From CAYSUS01 sp964434165 (lineage in GTDB: Bacteria > Planctomycetota > Planctomycetia > Pirellulales > Thermoguttaceae): 64,000 bases of DNA. The DNA lies in the NCBI GenBank assembly GCA_964434165.1, contig CAYSUS010000034.1:5737-69736 (forward strand), read 5' to 3'. Positions 35,333 through 43,687 of the stretch are shown one piece after another. Position 1 is the first letter of the stretch, and each line of letters starts with the position of its first letter. The translations under genes were made by a program, and so were the position numbers. The notes beneath the pieces were generated by a model that worked only from the letters and a program-made list of their open reading frames with translations, had not been told where the DNA came from and made no database searches.

Positions 35333-35710
35333 TCATTCCCCGCATTCGGCCGGCACCCCGAGCGGCCGCCCCTTGCGGACCTGGGCGTAGACCTCGCCCG
35401 CCGCGGTCTGGACGCACTGCTTGCAGGTGATGCGGCCCTCGCGGCGGATCTCGCGGCAGGCCGTCGAGCCGGCCGCGCGGAGGAAGCTGTCCTCCACGGC
35501 CCGGCGCGCGGCCGGGTCGTGGAGCATGGCCTTGGCCGCAAACAAGGCCCCGCATTGGCCTTCCGGAGCGCGGCCGCTGCCGAACTGCGAGAACCGCTCG
35601 ATGCAGCACGGGCCCACCCCGGCAACGTCGGCGTAAGCCCTCAGCACGGCCTGGGCACAGTTGTTCCGTTGCTTTCCGCGAAACAGCGCGACGGCGTCAG
35701 GCTGGTCCAT
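35333..35710 (-). CDS. C-GCAxxG-C-C family redox protein
   Basis: 125-residue cytosolic protein of the C_GCAxxG_C_C family (PF09719), thought to be redox-active or to bind a metal cluster. The signature is clear: NCAQAVLRAYAD, GVGPCCIERFSQFGSGRAPEGQCGALFAAKAML, then STACREIRREGRITCKQCVQTAA. The standard GCA becomes CAQ/QCGA here, but the spacing of the Cys residues fits. The start is at the ATG of 35710; a TTG three bases upstream is also possible. No partner gene is close. Confidence 0.85.
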   Translation of the reverse strand: MDQPDAVALFRGKQRNNCAQAVLRAYADVAGVGPCCIERFSQFGSGRAPEGQCGALFAAKAMLHDPAARRAVEDSFLRAAGSTACREIRREGRITCKQCVQTAAGEVYAQVRKGRPLGVPAECGE

Positions 35711-35864
35711 CAAGGGGGGTCTCTCGCAATGTGTGAGGATTTGGTTAGGAGTACGGGGCCGCCTGTGCAGACGGCGGCCCGCGCAGGACTCCCATCCTCG
35801 ATGCGCGCGGTGCCAATGGGGTTACAGCCCGGGCTTCAGCGATCGTGGTGCCGCCCGACGAGCT

Positions 35865-37346
35865 TCAGCCACGCAGGGCCTTCCGCGTCCGGTCGATAAG
35901 CGGGTTGTCGGCCCGGGAGGCGGGCTGGAGCTTGAAAACGCTGGCGGCCATAAAGGCCGCGCGCCAGGGCGGAGAGACGTGGTCGTGGTCTTCCAGGACG
36001 GCGCCGGCGAACTTGTAGTCGTGGGCGCCGGTGCCCTTCTCGATCACCAGGCCCCGCGCCGTGTCGATCCACGGCCTGGCCTTGCCGCCTTGACGGAAAT
36101 AGGCCAGCGTCCGCCGGGCGGCGTCCAGCGGGTCGCGCCCCATGCGCTCGAAGATCGCCTCGACCGCGCCGGCTTCGTTGCCGACCCCGTCGGCCGGCTT
36201 CATGGCGTCGATCCGGAACTCGCCCACGCGGCCGCGGCCATGCATGCTCCCGCGGAACAGGGGCAGGAAGGAGGCACTCTGCAATAGAAGGAACCGCCGC
36301 GTGCGGTCCTCCCGGGCGAAGCGGTAGGCGTAGTGCAGGGCGTTGGTCGTGGTGACCGAGTGCAGCGCGATGATGCCCGGCTGGCGCACGAGAAGCTCGC
36401 CGGCGCCGAGGAACAGGGCGTCCCAGATCGACTGCGGCGAGGCGCCGTTGGCCAGCAGTTCGACCACGCGGTCGGCGGCCTGGCGGTCCGAGCCGTCGCG
36501 GAGCGTGTCCAATAGCGAGCGCACGGCCCGGGGATCGTCCTTGCCTTCCTGCCACGCGTCCGGGAAGCGGTCGGCCAGCTCGAGATTGCGGCGGCCGGCC
36601 CGGTCGGGCGCGGCGTCGCGCGTCGCAGGGTTTTCCCCCTCGTGCATCAGCAGGGCGTAGGCGAGCGAGCGTAGCGCAGGCTCGGCGTGCTTCCAGCCGA
36701 TCAGCCCCAGCACGCGGTGCGTGTTGGCCACGTCGATCGCCTTGTGGCCTATGGAGCGGTAGTCGCGGGCCCCGTAGCGGAAGAAGAGCTCCCACATCGC
36801 CTCGGGTTGGGCCGCCCGCGCGAGGGCGGCCGCGGCCGCGTCGGCGGCGGGCTCGTCCCACTCCTCCATGGCTCGCGTGAAAGCCTCAATGGCCTTGCCC
36901 GCCGGCGGCACGGCCGACTCGTCCACGGCGTCCATGGTCCAGCCGCGCTGGCGCTCGTCGTCGGCCTGGGCGTCCTTGAAGTAATCCGCCGCCCAGAAGA
37001 TGGGGAGCCAGCGGTCGTCGGGATCGGCCTGGGAAGAGGCCAGGTGGATCGACTGGACCACGAGTACGGTGTGGAACTTGAAGCCCACCGAGGGGCGCGG
37101 CTCCACGTTGCGCACCCCGGCCAGCAGCAGTGCTGCGAGGGCCTGGCGATAATCCAGGTCCTTACGCACCCGCTCGGCCAGGGCCTCGACGAGCCGATCG
37201 CGGGGCGTCTTCTCCAGCAGCTCGACGAGCGGCTCGATCTCGTCGCGAAGGTCCACTGGCGCTGCAGTGCAAGGCACCCACGCGCCCATCGGTCCTGCGG
37301 CCGCCGCGGCCTTCAGGAAGCTGCGGCGCGAAAAGGAGTATCCCAT
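35865..37346 (-). CDS. Tat-exported protein of unknown function
   Basis: 493 residues. MGYSFSRRSFLKAAAAAGPMGAW is a twin-arginine signal, so the mature protein is folded before export and may hold a cofactor. The mature part is helical and contains repeated His-bearing blocks: FKFHTVLVVQSIHLASS, YRSIGHKAIDVANTHRVLGLIGWKHAEPALRSLAYALL, IIALHSVTTTNALHYAYR and HGRGRVGEFR. The ordered His residues suggest a metal- or heme-binding site, somewhat like questin-oxidase-type proteins. I recognise it only as a conserved planctomycete type. AAGGGGG precedes the ATG by about six bases. It lies downstream of the minus-strand propeller gene but 341 bases away. Confidence 0.8.
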   Translation of the reverse strand: MGYSFSRRSFLKAAAAAGPMGAWVPCTAAPVDLRDEIEPLVELLEKTPRDRLVEALAERVRKDLDYRQALAALLLAGVRNVEPRPSVGFKFHTVLVVQSIHLASSQADPDDRWLPIFWAADYFKDAQADDERQRGWTMDAVDESAVPPAGKAIEAFTRAMEEWDEPAADAAAAALARAAQPEAMWELFFRYGARDYRSIGHKAIDVANTHRVLGLIGWKHAEPALRSLAYALLMHEGENPATRDAAPDRAGRRNLELADRFPDAWQEGKDDPRAVRSLLDTLRDGSDRQAADRVVELLANGASPQSIWDALFLGAGELLVRQPGIIALHSVTTTNALHYAYRFAREDRTRRFLLLQSASFLPLFRGSMHGRGRVGEFRIDAMKPADGVGNEAGAVEAIFERMGRDPLDAARRTLAYFRQGGKARPWIDTARGLVIEKGTGAHDYKFAGAVLEDHDHVSPPWRAAFMAASVFKLQPASRADNPLIDRTRKALRG

Positions 37347-37545
37347 GGTCCGCCCCCTTGATGGAGTAGCTGCTGATGGCGGCGCGCAATTCCGCCTCTT
37401 AGCGCAGTATTGGGGCGGCGGTCGTCGGGGTCAAGGGACGCGCGAACCGGAACCGCGACCACGAGGGAGCGGACGCGACGCAAGCGAGTGGTGTCAGCGA
37501 GAGTACGTGGTACGGAAGTACGAAACGAACAGAGTGCGACCCGCC

Positions 37546-37582
37546 GCCACTTGCCTACTCGCCACTCGCCTACTCGCCACTC
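37546..37582. repeat. 15-base tandem repeat, about 2.5 copies
   Basis: The unit GCCACTYGCCTACTC occurs at 37546-37560 and 37561-37575, followed by the partial GCCACTC. A related GAGTGGCGAGT string sits at 24622-24635. Confidence 0.7.
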
Positions 37583-37621
37583 AACACTCGCTACGACACC
37601 CTGAAACGCCCTCACCCCCGA

Positions 37622-37644
37622 CCCCTCTCCCAAACGGAGAGGGG
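37622..37644. terminator. Nine-bp hairpin, probable terminator of the minus-strand propeller gene
   Basis: CCCCTCTCC (37622-37630) pairs perfectly with GGAGAGGGG (37636-37644) around a five-base loop. It lies 44 bases beyond the stop of the gene at 37688. There is no U tract. Confidence 0.45.
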
Positions 37645-37687
37645 AGCCCACTTCCCTGACCACTCACCCCCGTCACCCCCTCACCGC

Positions 37688-38953
37688 TCACTTTCCCACG
37701 CAATACAGGTACTTGTCCGAACGGATCAGGATCTGATCGCCGGCGATGACCGGCGTGGCGTTGAAGATGCCGCCGTCGGCCAGGTCGTTGCGGGCGAGGA
37801 TCTTCAGCTCCTTGCCTGGGGCGAGCACGAGGGTCTCTCCCTGGCGGCTGAGGCAGTAGAGCTTGCCGTCGCCCAGCACGAGCGAGGCATAGACCTTGTC
37901 CCGCGCCCCTTCGATGTCGAGCCGCTTCTCGTAAACCACTTCGCCGGTGCCGGCATCCAGGCACGCGGCGATCCCCTTCTGCTCGACCCAGTAGAGGAGC
38001 CCCTCGCGGCAGACCGGCGAGGGGACCTTGGAGCCGGTGTTGGCCTTCCACAGCCGATGGGTGTCGGTCACGTCGCCGCGCCCGCCGCAGCGCACGGCCA
38101 CGGTGGCGGGCTGGCGTCCCGCGGTGACGTAAACGACGTCGCCCACGGCGATCACGCAGGGCACGGTGTAGTCGGGGATGCTCGCGCACTCCCAGAGTTT
38201 CTCGCCGGTGGCCGGATCGAAACCGAGCGCCTTGCCCTCGATGCTGACCACGAGTTCCTTCTTGCCGTCGGCCAGTTCGACGACCAGCGGCGTACTCCAG
38301 GATCGCTCGATGCCGCCGGCCCGCCAGACCTGCTTGCCGGTCTTCTTGTCCAGGGCGACCACCGAGTTGCTTTCCACGCTGGCGTTGACGATCACCAGGT
38401 TCTCAAACAGGATCGGCGAGGTGGCCGAACCCCAGCCGTGCGTCCCGTCGCCCACGTCGGCCTTCCACAGCAGGCCGCCGTCGAGGTCATACGCGAAAAC
38501 CCCAGTGCGGCCGTAGAACACGTAGACCGCCTCGCCGTCCGTGGCCGGCGTGCTGGAGCTGTAGCCGTGCAGGGCCTGGAAACGGCGGTATTCGTTCTCG
38601 GGCGTCTTGGCCGGCTCTTCCTTCTGCCAGAGGATCTTGCCGTCGGAGAGGCGCAGGCAGACGAGCATCCGCTTCAGGTTGGCCTGGTCGCCCGCCACGT
38701 CGGGCACGCCGTAGCCCGTGTAGCAGGTCAGGAAGATGCGGTCGCCGAGCGTGATCGGCGTCGAGCCGCCGGGGCCGGGCAGGGCCGTCTTCCAGGCGAT
38801 GTTCTCGCTGGCGCTCCACTTCAGCGGCAGGCTGCTCGACTCGGCGATGCCGGCCCCTTCGGGGCCGCGAAACCGAGTCCAGTCGGCAGCGGCGAACAGG
38901 GCGACAGACGCCAGGGCGAGGGTGAGTTCGCAGGTACGTTTCGTCGGTCTCAT
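37688..38953 (-). CDS. Exported PQQ-like beta-propeller protein
   Basis: 421-residue secreted propeller. The ATG at 38953 has GGGGAGA at 38962-38968; the frame upstream to 39043 is not supported. A signal peptide (LALASVALFAAA) leads to DWTRFRGPEGAGIAES, the family's W-x-x-x-R-G-P-x-G entry. Blades show LRLSDGKILWQK, HGYSSSTPATDGEAVYVFYG, YDLDGGLLWKADVGDG, LDKKTGKQVWRAGG, FDPATGEKLWECAS and LDAGTGEVVYEKRL, ending RSDKYLYCVGK. It resembles the protein at 24970-26289, and both have the closing KYLYC. No catalytic residues are evident. Confidence 0.9.
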   Translation of the reverse strand: MRPTKRTCELTLALASVALFAAADWTRFRGPEGAGIAESSSLPLKWSASENIAWKTALPGPGGSTPITLGDRIFLTCYTGYGVPDVAGDQANLKRMLVCLRLSDGKILWQKEEPAKTPENEYRRFQALHGYSSSTPATDGEAVYVFYGRTGVFAYDLDGGLLWKADVGDGTHGWGSATSPILFENLVIVNASVESNSVVALDKKTGKQVWRAGGIERSWSTPLVVELADGKKELVVSIEGKALGFDPATGEKLWECASIPDYTVPCVIAVGDVVYVTAGRQPATVAVRCGGRGDVTDTHRLWKANTGSKVPSPVCREGLLYWVEQKGIAACLDAGTGEVVYEKRLDIEGARDKVYASLVLGDGKLYCLSRQGETLVLAPGKELKILARNDLADGGIFNATPVIAGDQILIRSDKYLYCVGK

Positions 38954-39176
38954 CGTCGGTATCTCCCCGTGTTTGGAGTCGGCTTGCTGATCGACCTTCG
39001 CGCTGCTCTTACTCCAGCGACGGAAGGCCCCATAACGATACACAGGGGGCGAGCCTCGGGCTACACCCCACTGCAGAATGGTGAATCGGAATTACGAGTG
39101 AAGCGGACGGCGTGTGTTCTGGAACTGGGGTGAAGGTTCGATGGCCAGGCAGTACGCGTTTCCGGGAGCATCGTGC

Positions 39177-39683
39177 ATGTCCTCGATTATCCGCGATCCA
39201 TGGCCGGACGATATCCGCTCGGACGACGTGATCTCGCCCGCGGAGATCCTCTCGCATCAGGCAGAGCTTCTCGAGGAGAAGACGGGCGGACTCCGAGAGG
39301 GCGACGTTGTTCGTCACGAGAGCCAGGACCGGATCGTCCTGGGGTTCGAGGTCGTCGCCCAGCGCGTGGACACCCGCGCACGGTTGTTCGAGGTCCAACA
39401 TCGCCTGGAGTACGAGTACCCCGCCGCGATCGTGCCACCCGACCTGGATCCGCCGGATTCCCTCAAGGAGCGGGTGTATCGCTCCGGCGCACGCATCGTT
39501 GGCTTGGCGACTGCGATGCGGGGCGGACACAGGGTCGAGAACAAGGGGATCGCCTCCTCGCCAGCCGAGTTCTCGGCGAGGGTCCAGAGCGTCCTGGCGC
39601 GACCGGCCGTCAAGGCGGTCGTCCTCTCGCTGCTCGCCCGCTCCAGACCGCAGGATACGGCCGGCAGCGGCAACCCTTCCTGA
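39177..39683 (+). CDS. Uncharacterised protein of a planctomycete paralogous family
   Basis: 168 residues, no signal. MSSIIRDPWPDDIRSDDVISPAEILSHQAELLEEKTGGLREGDV resembles small planctomycete proteins that begin with W-P and continue with P-x-x-I-L-x-x-Q-A-x-x-L-x-x-K-T-x-G. Then FEVVAQRVDTRARLFEVQHRLEYEYPAAIVPPD, a beta-rich stretch ending with the V-P-P-D turn. The ATG at 39177 has GGGAG at 39164-39168; an earlier ATG at 39141 with GAAGG is possible. Function is unknown. Such genes are often found near integrated or accessory elements. Confidence 0.75.
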   Translation: MSSIIRDPWPDDIRSDDVISPAEILSHQAELLEEKTGGLREGDVVRHESQDRIVLGFEVVAQRVDTRARLFEVQHRLEYEYPAAIVPPDLDPPDSLKERVYRSGARIVGLATAMRGGHRVENKGIASSPAEFSARVQSVLARPAVKAVVLSLLARSRPQDTAGSGNPS

Positions 39684-39797
39684 ACGCTAGCGAAGTGCCC
39701 GAGGCGCAGTGCCAGTGGCCTTCTCCGCGCCGCCGGTGGTAGAATGCGGCGGCCAGCCCGCCATCGCGCCCTGCCAATTGCCCACCGGAGGAATGCC

Positions 39798-42700
39798 ATG
39801 AGGCCGACATCGAAGGACCGGATATCCCATCTTCTCGCCGTTGGCACGATAGTCCTTTGCTTTCTGGGAACGTCGGCTGCATCGTCCGATCAAGAGGTCG
39901 TGCCCCGCTTCGGCGCGTCGCGCTCGGGCTACACGCCCCAGGGAATCCGCTTGCCGCTGCGCCCCGAGTGGACCTTCAAGGATCGGCACAAGCCGCGGCC
40001 GGCGTGGCGCGAGCCGGCCTGGGAGCCGCAGCGGATCGACGTGGACTACGCGTTTCCGATCTCCGCGGGCGGCGGACGGGCCTACATGGCATCCTCCGCC
40101 GATCACTCGGTGCGGGCTTTGAGTCTGGCGGACGGCCGCGAGCAATGGCGATTCTTCACCGAGGGGCCGGTGCGGCTCGCGCCCGCAGTGCACCAGGGCA
40201 AGGTCTACGTCGGCTCGGACGACGGCGCGGTGTATTGTCTCGATGGCCGGTCGGGCGACCTCGTGTGGAAGTACCGGCCCCGGATACCGGACGAGCGCCT
40301 CATCGGCAACGAGCAGATGATCAGCCGCTGGCCCGGCCGGTCGGGCGTGCTGGTCGACGGGGACAAGGCGTACACCACGTTCGGCATGTGGTCGGCCGAG
40401 GGGATCGTGGTGGTCTGCCTCGACGCGGCCACCGGGGCCGTGCGTTGGAAGAACGACGCGGCCGGCACGCACTACATGACGCAGCCGCATTTCGAGGCCA
40501 TGGGAGGCGTTTCGCCCCAGGGCTACCTGGCCGTCTGCGGCGACGTGCTGGTGGTGCCCTGCGGCCGGGCCACCCCGGCCCTGTTCGACGCCAACACCGG
40601 CGCGCTGCGGTACAACGAGAGCGAGGGCCTGTTCCCCGGCGGGGCCTGGACCATGACGCACGGCGACCTCGTCTTCACGCCCTGCGGAACACTGAAGAAG
40701 CCCAACCCGGAGAGCCCCGGGGGCGAGGAGGCCCCGATCGCCAAGGACGCGTGCCTGGTGGCGATCCGCGCGGCTACGGGCGAAGAGGTCTTCCACCTGC
40801 GCGACGCGCTTTGGGGCGTGATGGACCCCCACGGGCAGATGACGCTGATCGGACCCGACGGGCTGAAGAGCGTGGCACTCGATGACGTGCTCCGCGCGGC
40901 CGTCGATGCCCAACAGCGGATCTCGAACTCCGAGGGGCACTTCGTCGAGGCCGCGAAGCTCCAGCGGTGGACCACGCCGGTCGGCCGGGTCTATGAGGTG
41001 GTCCAGGCCGGCTCCACGGTGATCGTCGGGGGCCGCGAAACGCTCGCCTGCTACGACGCGAAGGGTGGACGCAAGACGTGGCAGACGCAGGTCGCCGGCG
41101 ACGTTCGCGATCTGCTGTTGGTCGACGGCGCCTTGCTCGTGAGCACGACCGAGGGCGAAGTCCATTGCTTCCGGCCCGGCGCCCAAGGTCCGGCCCGCGT
41201 GGTCCGGCCGGAGCACCACGATCTGCCGGCCGCGGAGGCAGCGAAGCAGCGCGTGGCGGCCTTGCTTGCGGCCGGCGGCGTGGACGAGGGATACGCCCTG
41301 GTGCTCGGCGAAGCCCGCACCGCGGACCTGGCCCAGCTCGCCCGGCAGTCGAAGCTCGTCGTCCACTGGGCGGCCGGCGAGCGGGAGGTCGCCAAAGCCC
41401 GCGCTGAGCTCGACGGCGCGGGGCTGTACGGCACTCGGGTTGCGATTCACCGTGTCTCGGCCCGGCCGCTGCCGTACGTCGACTATTTCGCCAACCTCGT
41501 GCTTCTCCAAGTGGACTCGGCCGAACAACTCGACCGGACGCCGGCGGCCGAGGTCTATCGCGTGCTGCGGCCTTGCGGCGGCGTGGCCGTGATCGCCTGC
41601 CCCGAAGAGGTGAAGGCGGCGGTCGAGGAGTGGCTCGAGGCGGGCGGCGTACCCCCAGCGGAGTGCAAGCCGATCGACGTGGGCGTGCGGATCGAGCGCG
41701 GGCCGCTGGCCGGCGCAGGCACGTGGACGCACCAGTACGCCGACTCGGGCAAGAGCTGCGCTTCAGACGACCGCCGCGTGCGCCTGCCGCTAGAGGTCCT
41801 GTGGTTCGGCAGCCTGGGGCCGGCCGACATCGTCAGCCGCCACTATCGCACGCCGGCCCCACTGGCCGTCGGCGCGCGGATGTTCGTGCCCGGCATGAAC
41901 CACCTCTACGCCGTCGATGCCTACAACGGGCGCATGCTCTGGCAGCGGGACCTGCCGGGCGTCGGCCGGTGGCCGGCCGCGTACCGCGGCGGGTGCATCG
42001 CCGCCGACGCTGACAGTGTGTATGCCCTACAAGGAAAGACCTGCCTGCGCCTGGACGCGGCCTCGGGCGAGACGCAGTCCACCTACCGCGTTCCAGTCAG
42101 GAGAGGGGAGCGTGGCGCCAAGCCATCGGACGCCGAGGAGGGCCCCGTCTGGGAATTCCTGGCCGTGACCGACGACTGCGTGGTCGGCACCTATGGAAAG
42201 CCCAACATCAAACGCTTGTGGTGGTCGCAGGCCCACCCGGCCAACGCGCTGCTGTTCGTGCTCGACAAGGCCTCGGGCGATCCCAGGTGGACGTACGAGC
42301 CGCGCGGGGCGATCGACTCCAGCGCGATCGCCGTCGAGGGCGACAAGCTGCTGCTGATCGACGGACTGCCCGACGCGGAGTTCTACACCCAGCCGCGACG
42401 CCCGAAGGCCAAGCCGCGAACCGTCTATCGCTACCCCAAGTCGGAGCATCCTCGCCTGCTCAAGGCCCTCGACCTGCACTCGGGCGAGGAGCTGTGGCGC
42501 ACCGAGGAGGTCGGCCCAGGCCAGAATTCTCTCTGGGCCTCCGGCGGCGTGGTGCTGGCCACGATCCCGTCTGACGGGGCCAACACGCTCGGCAGCTCCT
42601 ACCGGATGCGGTGGAAGGGACCCAGGGTCTCCGCGTTCTCGGCCGACGACGGCAAGCTGCTGTGGACCCGCGATCAGGGAGGCGTCTCGCCCGTGATCGT

Positions 42701-43661
42701 GGAGGATGTGGTGTATCTGCCCGAGGCGCTCGACCTCCGTACGGGCGAGCCGGTGCTCTCGCGCGACCCGCTCACGGGCAACAAGGTCCCGTTTGCCGCC
42801 CGGTGCGGCCAGGGCTGCGGCAAGTACGCCGGCTGCCCCGGCGCCCTGATGATGCGGTCCGGCTCGCTGGGGTTCTATGACCTCGACGGGCGGAGCGGGA
42901 CGTACCACGTGCCCAACATGCGGGCGAGCTGCTGGATCAACATGATCCCCGCCTCAGGACTCGTGCTGGTGCCTGAGGGTTCGAGCTCCTGCCCCTGCGC
43001 GTACAACTACAAGACCTCGCTGGCCCTGATGCCCGCCGAGCGCCACAACCATTGGGGCCTCTTCGGCGGGCTGCGCCGGGGTAAGCAGGATCGCATCACC
43101 GAGCTGCGCGTGAACTTCGGTGCCCCGGGCGACCGCTCCGACGCGAAGGGCAATGTCTGGTTTGCGTTTCCGCGCCCGGCCACGACCGGTCCGCGCGGGG
43201 CAGGCGGCATGGGCAAGGTGCCGTACGACGATCTCCCCATGGAGCTGCTCGACGAGAACGGCGCGGTGAAGACTGTCGCGCGCCACCCGGACTGGACGCC
43301 GCTGGAGGACTGCGACGCCCCCTGGCTATACACGTGCGGGCTGGCCGGGCCGGTGCGGCTGCGAATCCGCCTGGACCAACAGGGCGCGAAACCGCGGACC
43401 TGCGCCCTCGATTTGTACTTCTGCGACGTGGCTGCCCCAGGCGAGTCGGCAACGGATGCTTCGGCCAGCTTCGACGTCAAGTTGCAGGGCAAGCAGGTAT
43501 GGTCTAACCTCAACGTGCGCCGCGAGGCGGGCGGGCCCAACCGTACGCTTGTCAAGAAGACCGAACTCGAGGTTGGCGACGTCCTGATGCTGGAGCTGAT
43601 GCCGCGAGCCGGCGCGATTCCGGTCCTTCGCGGCATGCGACTGGTGGAGAAGACCAGGTAA
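39798..43661 (+). CDS. Exported fusion: PQQ propeller, methyltransferase-like domain, PQQ propeller, malectin-like domain
   Basis: 1,287 residues with GGAGG at 39787-39791 before the ATG, and a signal peptide (HLLAVGTIVLCFLGTSAAS). Residues about 30-480 are PQQ-type blades (GREQWRFFTEGPVRLAP, GRSGDLVWKY, DAATGAVRWKN). Residues about 495-600 look like a Rossmann-type methyltransferase: EGYALVLGEART, a helix, LVVHWAAGE, YFANLVLLQ and YRVLRPCGGVAVI. Residues about 660-1090 form a second propeller (DAYNGRMLWQRD, DKASGDPRWTY, DLHSGEELWRTEE), with Cys-rich inserts CGQGCGKYAGCPGALM and SSSCPCAYNYKTSLALMP. The C-terminus (about 1095-1287) is a malectin-like beta-sandwich that probably binds sugars. 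The isomerase-like gene begins 26 bases downstream, so an operon is likely. An exported SAM-type domain is unexplained; it may be a degenerate fold without SAM. Confidence 0.85.
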   Translation: MRPTSKDRISHLLAVGTIVLCFLGTSAASSDQEVVPRFGASRSGYTPQGIRLPLRPEWTFKDRHKPRPAWREPAWEPQRIDVDYAFPISAGGGRAYMASSADHSVRALSLADGREQWRFFTEGPVRLAPAVHQGKVYVGSDDGAVYCLDGRSGDLVWKYRPRIPDERLIGNEQMISRWPGRSGVLVDGDKAYTTFGMWSAEGIVVVCLDAATGAVRWKNDAAGTHYMTQPHFEAMGGVSPQGYLAVCGDVLVVPCGRATPALFDANTGALRYNESEGLFPGGAWTMTHGDLVFTPCGTLKKPNPESPGGEEAPIAKDACLVAIRAATGEEVFHLRDALWGVMDPHGQMTLIGPDGLKSVALDDVLRAAVDAQQRISNSEGHFVEAAKLQRWTTPVGRVYEVVQAGSTVIVGGRETLACYDAKGGRKTWQTQVAGDVRDLLLVDGALLVSTTEGEVHCFRPGAQGPARVVRPEHHDLPAAEAAKQRVAALLAAGGVDEGYALVLGEARTADLAQLARQSKLVVHWAAGEREVAKARAELDGAGLYGTRVAIHRVSARPLPYVDYFANLVLLQVDSAEQLDRTPAAEVYRVLRPCGGVAVIACPEEVKAAVEEWLEAGGVPPAECKPIDVGVRIERGPLAGAGTWTHQYADSGKSCASDDRRVRLPLEVLWFGSLGPADIVSRHYRTPAPLAVGARMFVPGMNHLYAVDAYNGRMLWQRDLPGVGRWPAAYRGGCIAADADSVYALQGKTCLRLDAASGETQSTYRVPVRRGERGAKPSDAEEGPVWEFLAVTDDCVVGTYGKPNIKRLWWSQAHPANALLFVLDKASGDPRWTYEPRGAIDSSAIAVEGDKLLLIDGLPDAEFYTQPRRPKAKPRTVYRYPKSEHPRLLKALDLHSGEELWRTEEVGPGQNSLWASGGVVLATIPSDGANTLGSSYRMRWKGPRVSAFSADDGKLLWTRDQGGVSPVIVEDVVYLPEALDLRTGEPVLSRDPLTGNKVPFAARCGQGCGKYAGCPGALMMRSGSLGFYDLDGRSGTYHVPNMRASCWINMIPASGLVLVPEGSSSCPCAYNYKTSLALMPAERHNHWGLFGGLRRGKQDRITELRVNFGAPGDRSDAKGNVWFAFPRPATTGPRGAGGMGKVPYDDLPMELLDENGAVKTVARHPDWTPLEDCDAPWLYTCGLAGPVRLRIRLDQQGAKPRTCALDLYFCDVAAPGESATDASASFDVKLQGKQVWSNLNVRREAGGPNRTLVKKTELEVGDVLMLELMPRAGAIPVLRGMRLVEKTR

Positions 43662-43687
43662 CAGGACTCTATGCGAGGAGCCATCCG

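Larger units (their letters stand above)
37347..37687. other. Intergenic region with tandem repeat and terminator hairpin
   Basis: 341 bases between the Tat-exported gene and the beta-propeller gene, both minus strand. It holds a 15-base tandem repeat and a strong hairpin (separate entries), and no credible gene. Confidence 0.45.
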